Assembly: GCA_025964065.1 (NCBI GenBank)
Contig: JAOPZO010000324.1
Span: 1-12,850, forward strand
Direction: 5' to 3'
Length of the DNA stretch: 12,850 nt
Source: Solirubrobacterales bacterium
GTDB lineage: Bacteria; Actinomycetota; Thermoleophilia; Solirubrobacterales; Solirubrobacteraceae
A program made the position numbers and the translations under genes. Below, piece by piece: positions 1-6,515 of this stretch. The notes under the pieces are model-generated. The model was given only the letters and a program-made list of their open reading frames with translations. It did no database searches and was not told the DNA's origin. Each line of letters begins with the position of its first letter. Position 1 is the stretch's first letter.

Positions 1-1415
1 GGCCCGGCGTCCTTCGCGGCCTTGGCATCGTCGTCATCGGCGCCGGCCGCGCGGGCGGCGGCCCTGTCGGCGGCGACGATCGCGTCGGCGTCCGCCCCGC
101 GGAGGACCGCGTCCGTGCGGGCCAGGACCGGGTCGCGGTCGGGGTCGGCGGAGACGGAGCGGGAGCTCGCCCCGGCGCTCTCGTCGTCGACGAAGTTCGC
201 GGTGCAGGCCTCGTCCTTCTCCACGGCGTAGGCCGAGCAGAGGTTCACGAGCAGCTGGGCGCGCAGGTAGTGGCCGTACTGGTCGAAGCCGTTGATGGCG
301 GCCACTTGGTAGAAGACGTAGTCCATCAGGCGCTCGATGCCGCCCGTGTCCCGGAAGCTCTCCGTCAGCTCGCGCAGGTCGCGGGAGAGCACCTTGCTCG
401 AGCCCGCGAAGTTCTTGAGGTCGCTGATGATGGGCCGGCTCCGGTTGAGCGCCTCGCGGCCGACGATCGACGCGTCGCCGAGCGTCGTCAGCGAGGTGGT
501 CGCCGAGCGCGAGAACGGACCGAGCTCGCGGATGAAGCGGCCGAGGTCCGGGCCGACCTTGTTGAGGTCGGCCAGCAGCGGCGCGCCCTGGTCGGAGAGC
601 GCGCCGAGGCGCGTCATCGTCGGGCGCAGCTCGCGGAGGAACGCCGGGAGCCTCTCGATGTTCGCCTCGAGGTCGACGCGGCGCTCCGCGGTGGCGTCGC
701 TCACCTTGCGCGCCTGCGTGACGAAGCTCGCCACGCGCTCGCGGTCACGCGCCAGCGGCGCCAGGGAGGCGTCGGAGTCGACGGCGAGCTTCCGGAGGAC
801 CTCGTTCTGGTCCGCGAGCAGCTCGAGCACGTCGTCCGTCGCCTTGAGCGCCGGGTCCGCGGTGCGGATGACCTTCGCGAGGTCCTCCCCACGGCCGGCG
901 ACGCCCGCGCCGAACTCGTTCAGAAGGATCGTGAGGCGCTCGCGGTACGGCAGGCGGAGCGTGTTGTTGACGAGGTCGAGGTCGACGGGGCGGCGCGTCC
1001 GGTCGACGGGCAGCACCGCGACCTCCTCGCCGTCGCGGTCGGCCGTCTTGAGCAGCGGCGGCGCCTTCGCACCCTGGGGGCGCGGCTGGGTCGGCGTGCA
1101 CTCGACGAACTTCTCGCCGATGAGCGACTGCGGGCGGATGGAGCACTCCGCGTCCGCGCGCCAGTCCCCGAAGCCGGGCTCGGTGATCTCGATGAGCACG
1201 GACGCCGTCTGGCGTTCCGTGACGTCGAGGTCCTTGATCGATCCGACCTTGACGCCGGCGATCTTGACGTCCTCGCCCGGGATCACGGAGAACGCGTTGC
1301 GGAACTCGGCGTCGACGAGGTAGCTCGAGCCCGTGTCGTCGCTCGCACCCGACCCCACGAGGGAGATCGCGAGGACCGACGCGACGAGCATCGCGATCGC
1401 GAGCAGGCGCCTCAC
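1..1415 (-). CDS. MCE/MlaD-family lipid-transport protein, second in operon (3' end beyond window)
   Basis: Substrate-binding MCE subunit of an Mce/Mla-type ABC lipid importer, expected to be anchored in the membrane and to bind lipid outside it. I translated it by hand from a GTG at 1415-1413: 471 codons are open to the left edge, so the gene continues outside. Residues about 4-20 form a hydrophobic anchor. An MlaD domain follows (about 31-110, with KIAGVKVGSIKDL and SLIGEKFVECTP). A long helical region with many Leu/Asp/Arg heptads comes next, typical of the MCE stalk. Near the visible end are two Cys (NLCSAY, EACTAN), then an Ala/Asp-rich tail. The start codon overlaps the upstream MCE stop as GTGA, and GGGGAG lies 9 nt before it, so translation is probably coupled. 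Family assignment is firm; substrate (fatty acid, sterol or other lipid) is unknown. Confidence 0.9.
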   Translation of the reverse strand, partial: MRRLLAIAMLVASVLAISLVGSGASDDTGSSYLVDAEFRNAFSVIPGEDVKIAGVKVGSIKDLDVTERQTASVLIEITEPGFGDWRADAECSIRPQSLIGEKFVECTPTQPRPQGAKAPPLLKTADRDGEEVAVLPVDRTRRPVDLDLVNNTLRLPYRERLTILLNEFGAGVAGRGEDLAKVIRTADPALKATDDVLELLADQNEVLRKLAVDSDASLAPLARDRERVASFVTQARKVSDATAERRVDLEANIERLPAFLRELRPTMTRLGALSDQGAPLLADLNKVGPDLGRFIRELGPFSRSATTSLTTLGDASIVGREALNRSRPIISDLKNFAGSSKVLSRDLRELTESFRDTGGIERLMDYVFYQVAAINGFDQYGHYLRAQLLVNLCSAYAVEKDEACTANFVDDESAGASSRSVSADPDRDPVLARTDAVLRGADADAIVAADRAAARAAGADDDDAKAAKDAG

Positions 1416-2749
1416 GGTGTCGCGCTCCCCGGGAGGACCTGGGTCGGGTCGCAGTCGAGCGTGCCCGGCCGGTCGCGGAAGGGGTTCGACCCGTCGGCGG
1501 CCTGCTGGATCGCGGCACCCGGGCAACGGCGGTACTGGCCCGTGACCGTCGGGGTCGGGCGGGGCCCGGACTGGATCGGCTCGAGCACGTTGGCCGTCGA
1601 GAGCTGGAACGCGTTGAAGATCGGGGAGATGCGCGCGAAGTGGCCGTTCGCGTCGTAGTTCGCGGTCGTCTGGCCGAAGTCGCGCAGCCAGCCCGTGAGG
1701 TCCGGCGTGTACGGGCGGATGAACTCGAGGACCGGGGTGCCCTTCGCGAGCGCCTCGGCGCCGTTGGCGAACGCGGGCCGTGCGGCGCGCTCGAGGCGCG
1801 GGGCCTTGCGGAGGAGCTCGACGAGGTCGTTGCCCGCGCCGGGCTTGCGGATGAGCGTGCGGAGGTCGGCGATCGTCGGCCGCGCGTCGCGCACGAGCGG
1901 CCGCAGCTCGGCGAGGAACGGCGCGAGCTCCTTCGTGGCCGGCTTGGAGACGTCGACGAGCTCGTCGAGGTCGTCCAGGGTCGAGCGGAGGTTCACGAAC
2001 GTCGTGTTCGCGCGGCGCAGGGTCCCGGGGAGCACGCCGAGCGCGTCGAGCAGCGCCTGGTTCTCGTCCCCGACGGCCTTCGCGGTGGTGCTCGCGTTCG
2101 TGACGAGGCCCGAGAGGTCCTCGCGGCGCTCGGCGACGGCGGTGACGACCCGGCTCGAGTCGACGAGGAAGTCCTGGAAGACCTGCTGGTCGCGGGTGAG
2201 CTCGTTCACGAGGCGGCTCGTGGAGCTCAGGGCCGGGTTGAAGTACTTCAGCGCCTCGTTGCCGGCCTTGCCGACGCCCTGGTACTGGCGGGCCGAGCCC
2301 GAGATGACCTGCTGGAGCGCCTTGCGGGTCCTGGGGTCGAACGTCGCGAACAGCTGGTCGAGGTCCACCGGGGTGGTGGTCCTCTCCGCCGTGATCATCG
2401 CGCCCTCGTCGAGCTCCTTGCCCGGGCCCTTCGTCAGCGCGATGTAGCGGTTGGCGATGCCGGAGAGCGAGGTGGCGCGGATGACGGCGGTGGTGCCCGT
2501 GGTGAGCGGCGCGAACTCCTCGTCGACGGCGATCCGGACCTCGGCCTCGTTGCCGTCGGTCAGCTCGATCTCCTTGATGGAGCCGACGCGGCGCCCGCCG
2601 ATCTGCACGTCGTCGTCCGTCACGAGCTGGCCGGCGTTCTGGAAGCGCAGGCGGTACTCGGACTGCTCGCTCCCGCGGAGCAGCACCGCGGCGACCAGCA
2701 CGAGCGCGCCGACGAGGGCGGCGACGGCGAGGAGGCGGACGGCGCTCAT
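1412..2749 (-). CDS. MCE/MlaD-family lipid-transport protein, first in operon
   Basis: MCE subunit of an Mce/Mla-type ABC importer, 445 residues, near the usual length of actinobacterial Mce proteins. Residues 4-24 are one hydrophobic N-terminal helix without a lipobox, so it is probably a membrane anchor. The MlaD domain lies at about 32-107 (DDVQIGGRRVGSIKEIEL, then LSGIANRYIALTKGPG). A long helical stalk region follows to about 370. The C-terminus is Pro-rich with a Cys pair at 409 and 433 that could form a disulfide. The ATG at 2749 has no recognisable Shine-Dalgarno; the upstream bases are pyrimidine-rich. It follows the ATPase gene after a 210-bp gap holding a hairpin, so it may have its own promoter or be reached by read-through. 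Family is clear; substrate cannot be told. Confidence 0.92.
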   Translation of the reverse strand: MSAVRLLAVAALVGALVLVAAVLLRGSEQSEYRLRFQNAGQLVTDDDVQIGGRRVGSIKEIELTDGNEAEVRIAVDEEFAPLTTGTTAVIRATSLSGIANRYIALTKGPGKELDEGAMITAERTTTPVDLDQLFATFDPRTRKALQQVISGSARQYQGVGKAGNEALKYFNPALSSTSRLVNELTRDQQVFQDFLVDSSRVVTAVAERREDLSGLVTNASTTAKAVGDENQALLDALGVLPGTLRRANTTFVNLRSTLDDLDELVDVSKPATKELAPFLAELRPLVRDARPTIADLRTLIRKPGAGNDLVELLRKAPRLERAARPAFANGAEALAKGTPVLEFIRPYTPDLTGWLRDFGQTTANYDANGHFARISPIFNAFQLSTANVLEPIQSGPRPTPTVTGQYRRCPGAAIQQAADGSNPFRDRPGTLDCDPTQVLPGSATP

Positions 2750-2822
2750 GCGCGCTGAGTGGGGGAGGCGAGGGGAGGCAAGCGGGGGACGAGCGGTTCG
2801 GCACCGTCGTGGTGCTCCAGTG

Positions 2823-2838
2823 GGTGACGGGAATCACA
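2823..2838. promoter_or_regulatory. CRP/GlxR-like dyad upstream of the first MCE gene
   Basis: The plus strand reads GGTGA-N6-TCACA (minus: TGTGA-N6-TCACC), 9 of 10 bases of the TGTGA-N6-TCACA consensus of CRP-type regulators such as actinobacterial GlxR. It lies 73 bp upstream of the MCE start at 2749, in the only sizeable gap of the operon. The match is seen directly. That a CRP-family protein binds here is inference, and I saw no clear -35/-10 pair next to it. Confidence 0.35.
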
Positions 2839-2900
2839 CTCTGGGGGGATGCAGTGTCGCTTCTGGTCTGTTGATCCACGGTTAAGGGACCGGACCGGGA

Positions 2901-2949
2901 ACCACGGCGACGGGGACGGCCGCCTCCCGAGCGCGCCCCGTGCCGTGGT
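2901..2949 (-). terminator. Hairpin after the ATPase gene (terminator, attenuator or processing site)
   Basis: Arms 2901-2915 and 2936-2949 pair over 14 base pairs with one bulged G (2909) and a 20-nt loop. On the minus strand the structure begins 10 nt after the ATPase stop codon. No run of U follows, so classical intrinsic termination is not assured, although high-GC actinobacteria often lack the U-tract. Because MCE genes of the same system continue downstream, partial termination or mRNA end protection is as plausible as full termination. Confidence 0.55.
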
Positions 2950-2959
2950 GGTGACGCGG

Positions 2960-4057
2960 TTACTCCATCCCGAGCGGCCCCTGGGACTCACCCGAGAGGA
3001 ACTGGCGGACGAACGCGTTGTCGGAGTTGAAGAGCTCCTCGGCCGGCCCGGACTCCACGATGCGGCCCTTCCAGAGCACGGAGATGTGCTCGGCGACGCG
3101 GCGCGCGGTCATGATGTCGTGGGTGATGAGGGTGAACGCGGGCAGGTGGCCGCCGTTGTTCTGCCGCTCCGTCATCACGTCCTCGTGGATCTCCTGGATG
3201 AGCTCGCCCAGGAGCGCGGTGCGGTCCGGGTCGAGGCCCGAGTCGGGCTCGTCGAAGAGGACGATGTCCGGGTCGAGCACGAGCGCGCGGGCGAACCCGG
3301 CGCGCTTGCGCATGCCGCCCGAGAGCTCGTTCGGCATCTTGTCCCCTGCGGAGTCCAGGCCGACCTCGGCCAGGCGGCGGGAGACGATCGAGGTGATCTC
3401 GTCCTCGGACTTGTCCGTGTGCTGCCGCAGCGGGAAGCACACGTTGTCGAAGACGTTCATCGAGCCGAAGAGCGCGCCGTCCTGGAACAGGACCCCGAAC
3501 TTCTTGCGCATCTCGAACAGCTCATCGTCGAGCATGTTCGGGACGGACTCGCCGTGCACCAGCACGTCGCCCTCGTCGGGGTAGAGCAGGCCGACCATGT
3601 GCTTGATGCACACGGACTTGCCGGTGCCCGACGGCCCGAGGATCATGGAGATCTTGCCCTCGGGCAGCCCGAGGTCGAGCCCGCGGAGGATCTTGTTGCG
3701 GCCGAAGGCCTTGTGCACGTCGATGAACTCGACGGCGTCCGGCATGCCCGACGGGCGCTTCAGGCCCGTGTGCCAGCGGTACTCGTCGTCGGAGGAGCCC
3801 GGGACCTGCGGCTCGTTCACGACGGAGACGCGCGAGGGCTCCTCCGGGGCGTGGCCCGAGCCGACCACGGCGGCGGGCTCGTGCGCGCGCGTGTCCTCCG
3901 CGTCGGCCCGCGCCCCCTCACGCGGGTCGTCGGACCAGACCGATGAGCTGCCCGCGGGCTCCTCGCGCGGCGTGGCCTGGGCGGCGGCGTCGTCACGGGC
4001 GACGCCGCCCACCGGCGCGTCGTCATCGTTGCTGCGACGTCGGGGAATGCGGGGCAT
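2960..4057 (-). CDS. Mce/Mla-type ABC transporter ATPase (MlaF/Mkl-like) with long N-terminal extension
   Basis: Cytoplasmic nucleotide-binding subunit that powers the MlaE-type permease pair encoded just upstream. With the ATG at 4057 it is 365 residues. The ABC domain starts at about 109 with VEFIDVHKAFG. Walker A is GPSGTGKS (141-148), the Q-loop FQDGALFGS (191-199), the signature LSGGM (245-249), Walker B IVLFDE (265-270) and the switch His H313. The GALFGSM and EPDSGLDP stretches are typical of the MlaF/Mkl subfamily. The first ~108 residues are charged, Ala/Pro/Asp-rich and probably disordered, far more than the few residues usual in this family. A TTG at 4066 overlapping the permease stop is possible, but GGAGG (4069-4073), formed by the last Gly codons of the permease, sits 9 nt before the ATG and favours it. 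Mycobacteria encode the equivalent ATPase away from their mce operons. Confidence 0.94.
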   Translation of the reverse strand: MPRIPRRRSNDDDAPVGGVARDDAAAQATPREEPAGSSSVWSDDPREGARADAEDTRAHEPAAVVGSGHAPEEPSRVSVVNEPQVPGSSDDEYRWHTGLKRPSGMPDAVEFIDVHKAFGRNKILRGLDLGLPEGKISMILGPSGTGKSVCIKHMVGLLYPDEGDVLVHGESVPNMLDDELFEMRKKFGVLFQDGALFGSMNVFDNVCFPLRQHTDKSEDEITSIVSRRLAEVGLDSAGDKMPNELSGGMRKRAGFARALVLDPDIVLFDEPDSGLDPDRTALLGELIQEIHEDVMTERQNNGGHLPAFTLITHDIMTARRVAEHISVLWKGRIVESGPAEELFNSDNAFVRQFLSGESQGPLGME

Positions 4058-4062
4058 GCGGT

Positions 4063-4851
4063 TCAACCTCCGATTGGTGCGCGCGGGTTGGCGCCCCAGA
4101 ACAGCTGGGTGCCGAGCATCCCGATGAGGTGCACGAGGACGATGTTCAAGACCATGGACTTCGCGGTCGCGGTGCCGACGCCGACCGGGCCGCCGCCGGC
4201 GTTGTAGCCGTAGTAGCAGCCGACGAGCACGATCACCGTGGCCATCGACATGCCCTTGATGACGCTGTACAGCAGGTCGGGCGGGTTCTGGAACATCCAG
4301 AAGATCAGGAAGAAGCCGCCGCTCGAGACCTCACCGATCTGCTGGACCACCGCGAGGTAGCTCGCGAAGAAGCCCGCACCGACCGCGGCGATGTACATGA
4401 AGGGCAGGACGAGCCACGCGGCGAGCAGGCGCGTCGCGCAGAGGAAGACCATGGAGTTGATCCCCATGACCTCGAGCGCGTCGATCTCGTCCGAGATCCG
4501 CATGGAGCCGAGCTCGGCGACGATGCCCGTACCGACCTTCGCGGCCATCATGTAGCCGAAGGCGTAGGGGACGAGCTCGCGCAGGTCGCACCACGCGGAG
4601 AAGACGCCCGCGTACGCGGGCGCGCCGACGGAGCGGTTGAAGTACGCCCCCTCGATGCCGCACTGCAGGCCGATGATGAACACCAGGCCCCAGATGACGA
4701 GGGTCGAGGACAGGATCAGGATCCCGCACTGGCGCAGCGCCTCGCCGAAGAACCTGAAGACGCGCAGGCCGTAGACCTGGCCGACGATCCGGCCGCAGAA
4801 CTTCGCGATCTCCCCGAACGTCGAGAGGAGCTCCTTGGGCAGTGCGAACAT
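4063..4851 (-). CDS. MlaE/YrbE-family permease, second of pair
   Basis: Integral membrane permease of the Mce lipid importer, 262 residues, the normal YrbE/MlaE length. It has several hydrophobic segments (about 42-62, 94-112, 133-168, 178-212, 232-250). The conserved cytoplasmic MlaE motif is at about 108-132 (GTGIVAELGSMRISDEIDAL, then EVMGIN), which contacts the ATPase in this family. The start codon overlaps the preceding permease stop as TGATG and has no Shine-Dalgarno of its own, so it is probably translated by coupling. It should form a heterodimer with the upstream permease, like YrbEA/YrbEB of mycobacteria. Confidence 0.94.
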   Translation of the reverse strand: MFALPKELLSTFGEIAKFCGRIVGQVYGLRVFRFFGEALRQCGILILSSTLVIWGLVFIIGLQCGIEGAYFNRSVGAPAYAGVFSAWCDLRELVPYAFGYMMAAKVGTGIVAELGSMRISDEIDALEVMGINSMVFLCATRLLAAWLVLPFMYIAAVGAGFFASYLAVVQQIGEVSSGGFFLIFWMFQNPPDLLYSVIKGMSMATVIVLVGCYYGYNAGGGPVGVGTATAKSMVLNIVLVHLIGMLGTQLFWGANPRAPIGG

Positions 4852-5657
4852 CAGCGGATCACCGTGATCTCGGGATGGGTGGCCAGCAGGGTCTGCGTGA
4901 ACACGTAGTTGAAGGCGAAGACCCCGAGGAAGGCGATGACGACCGCCTGGTTCACGGCCCGCCCGACCCCCTCCGCCCCGCCGGAGGCCGTCATGCCCTT
5001 GTAGCAGCAGACGATCGCGATGATCGCGCCGAACAGGGTCGTCTTGAGCGCGGAGCCCCAGAGGTCGGTGACCGACGCGTTCGTGAAGAACGTCGCCCAG
5101 AACGGGCCGAGCGGCGCGCCGTTGACGAGCGTCGCCAGGATGCCGCCGAAGATGCCGAACAGCAGCGCGTAGATGTTGAAGAGGCCCGTGACGAGCATGA
5201 GGGCCAGGAAGCGCGGCACCACGAGGTTCTTCACCGGGTCGACCCCGAGCACCTGCAGCGCGTCGAGCTCCTCGCGGATCTTGCGCGCGCCGAGGTCCGC
5301 GGTGATCGCCGTGCCGGCCACGCCGGCGAGGACGATCGCGGTCACGAACGGCGCGAACTCGCGGATGGACGCGAGGACGAAGAAGCCACCCAGGCGGTCG
5401 AGGGCCCCGAAGAGCACCAGGAAGTTCGCGGCCTGCAGGCCCGGCGCGCCGTAGCCGAAGGCGACGGTGGACACGAGCAGCGGGAACCAGCACAGCCGCA
5501 GCGCGAAGAGGAACTGCGACACGAACTCACCGCCGTACGGGTACGGCGGACGCAGGGCAGACACCATCGTCTTCCCCGTGAGGATCATCATGTCCCCGAC
5601 CTCTTCGAGCAGGTTCTTCGTTGGAAGGAAGGCTCGATCGGCGACGTTGCGGACCAC
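4851..5657 (-). CDS. MlaE/YrbE-family permease, first gene of the mce operon
   Basis: Integral membrane permease, 268 residues from the chosen start, partner of the second permease. The MlaE motif is at about 115-140 (GTAITADLGARKIREELDAL, then QVLGVDP), flanked by hydrophobic helices (about 52-70, 78-98, 102-117, 148-178, 205-220, 236-256). The frame stays open upstream to an ATG at 5750, but that would add 31 unlikely residues crossing a good promoter and palindrome. The GTG at 5657 has GAGAGG 7 nt before it and gives a normal family length, so I chose it. As first gene it probably sets transcription for the whole transporter. Confidence 0.9.
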   Translation of the reverse strand: MVRNVADRAFLPTKNLLEEVGDMMILTGKTMVSALRPPYPYGGEFVSQFLFALRLCWFPLLVSTVAFGYGAPGLQAANFLVLFGALDRLGGFFVLASIREFAPFVTAIVLAGVAGTAITADLGARKIREELDALQVLGVDPVKNLVVPRFLALMLVTGLFNIYALLFGIFGGILATLVNGAPLGPFWATFFTNASVTDLWGSALKTTLFGAIIAIVCCYKGMTASGGAEGVGRAVNQAVVIAFLGVFAFNYVFTQTLLATHPEITVIR

Positions 5658-5713
5658 GGCAGGACCTCTCTCGTTCTCACCCCGGGGCGCCGTAGGGCAC
5701 GGCACCGGGCAGC

Positions 5714-5743
5714 ACTGTATGTGACCCATCACACGGCTGCCAA
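5714..5743 (-). promoter_or_regulatory. Predicted promoter of the mce operon
   Basis: On the minus strand a -35 box TTGGCA (5743-5738) and a -10 box TACAGT (5719-5714) are separated by 18 nt. Matches to consensus are 5 of 6 and 4 of 6. The -10 ends 56 nt before the GTG start at 5657, giving a 5' leader of roughly 50 nt. The boxes are seen in the sequence; promoter activity is inferred. Confidence 0.5.
5720..5733. promoter_or_regulatory. TGTGA-N4-TCACA palindrome inside the mce promoter (candidate operator)
   Basis: A perfect 5-bp dyad, TGTGA and TCACA around CCCA, fills most of the 18-nt spacer and touches the predicted -10. This is a classic place for a repressor. The 4-nt spacing differs from the 6 nt of CRP/GlxR sites, so a different regulator (GntR, TetR or MarR type) is likely. 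No candidate regulator gene is adjacent. Confidence 0.45.
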
Positions 5744-5792
5744 CCGGCAACCGCGCCGCACCTTAGACGCCGCGCCGGGCAGATGCGGTTGG

Positions 5793-5801
5793 TGGTACGT
5801 T
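5793..5801 (+). promoter_or_regulatory. Extended -10 element of the lipoprotein gene
   Basis: TGGTACGTT fits an extended -10 (TGn followed by TACGTT). The hexamer ends 9 nt before the ATG at 5811, and there is no Shine-Dalgarno, so transcription would begin at or within a few bases of the start codon. The same word, TGGTACGCT, precedes the methyltransferase gene at 12439. Confidence 0.45.
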
Positions 5802-5810
5802 CGCGTCCAG

Positions 5811-6410
5811 ATGACGGAGCATCGCCGGATTCCGAACTCCCAGTCGCCGCGGACGCTCGCCCTCGTCACGCTGGGCGCGCTCGCGTTCGCGGGGTGCGGC
5901 GGCCAGGAGCGCCAGGACGAGAACGAGGCCGCGGGGACCTACTCGGTCGACGTCACCCAGGCCTCCTTCCCGAAGGCGCAGCGCCTGGCCCAGCAGGCCG
6001 AGATGCGCATCGCCGTCAAGAACACGGGCGACGAGGTCCTCCCGGACGTCGCGGTCACCGTCGACTCCTTCACCCGCCGCTCCGAGCAGGCCGGCCTCGC
6101 CGACCCCGAGCGTCCCGTCTGGATCGTCGACGAGGGGCCGAAGGGCGGCACCACCGCCTTCACGAACACCTGGGCGCTCGACGGCCTGGCCCCGGGCCAG
6201 AGCCGCACGTTCACCTGGAAGGTCACGCCGATCGAGGCGGGCCGCTACTCCGTGAAGTACTCCGTCGCGGCGGGCCTCGACGGCAAGGCCAAGGCGCGTG
6301 ACGCCTCGGGCGGGGCCGTGGGCGGCACGTTCCCCGTGCGCGTGAGCCGCCGCCCCGCCGACGCCCGGGTCGACCCGGAGACCGGCGAGGTCGAGCGCAC
6401 CGAGCGCTGA
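5811..6410 (+). CDS. Predicted secreted lipoprotein, unknown function
   Basis: A 199-residue protein not recognised as a named family. Residues 1-14 are polar and basic, 15-27 hydrophobic (TLALVTLGALAFA), and the lipobox-like FAGC puts the lipidated Cys at 29, so export and membrane anchoring are likely. The rest has a beta-sandwich look: EMRIAVKNTGDEVLPDVAV and PGQSRTFTWKVTPIEAGRYSV resemble extracellular Ig-like folds of the CARDB/DUF11 kind. The C-terminus is polar and Arg/Glu/Pro-rich. I chose the ATG at 5811 because the long open frame upstream is antisense to the permease gene and the signal peptide begins here. It is divergent from the mce operon over 153 bp; a link to lipid import is possible but unproven. 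Confidence 0.8.
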   Translation: MTEHRRIPNSQSPRTLALVTLGALAFAGCGGQERQDENEAAGTYSVDVTQASFPKAQRLAQQAEMRIAVKNTGDEVLPDVAVTVDSFTRRSEQAGLADPERPVWIVDEGPKGGTTAFTNTWALDGLAPGQSRTFTWKVTPIEAGRYSVKYSVAAGLDGKAKARDASGGAVGGTFPVRVSRRPADARVDPETGEVERTER

Positions 6411-6515
6411 GGGACCTCGGGCGCGCGCGGCTCCGCCGCCGCTCCCGGGTCGGCCGGAGGCCGGTTCACCGCCGAGGCCCGGCGCCGATCCGACACTCGG
6501 CCTCGCGCGGATCGC
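6411..6515. other. Convergent intergenic spacer with weak dyads
   Basis: This 105-bp gap lies between the converging lipoprotein and PucR genes. A 6-bp inverted repeat (GCCGAG 6471-6476 with CTCGGC 6496-6501) and a short GGCC-GGA-GGCC hairpin (6452-6462) could contribute to two-way termination. There is no T-tract and the arms are short, so I do not call a terminator. Confidence 0.3.

Noticed and set aside
270..1658. Long plus-strand frames across the MCE genes
   Set aside because: They are antisense to two clear MCE/MlaD genes and show Arg/Glu/Val-rich shadow composition without any domain.
2746..2991. An 81-codon minus-strand frame filling the ATPase-MCE gap and ending with an ATGA overlap at the MCE start
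   Set aside because: Its GTG start lies inside the ATPase gene with no Shine-Dalgarno, the translation is Arg/Pro/Ser-rich noise, and it runs through the hairpin. The neat overlap is probably chance, although a coupling peptide cannot be fully excluded.
5658..5750. Longer N-terminus of the first permease starting at ATG 5750
   Set aside because: The extra 31 residues do not resemble the family and would place the predicted promoter and palindrome inside the coding region. The GTG at 5657 has a good Shine-Dalgarno.
4842..5810. A plus-strand open frame continuous with and upstream of the lipoprotein
   Set aside because: It is antisense to the first permease, its translation is charged low-complexity sequence, and the signal peptide that defines the real protein starts at 5811.
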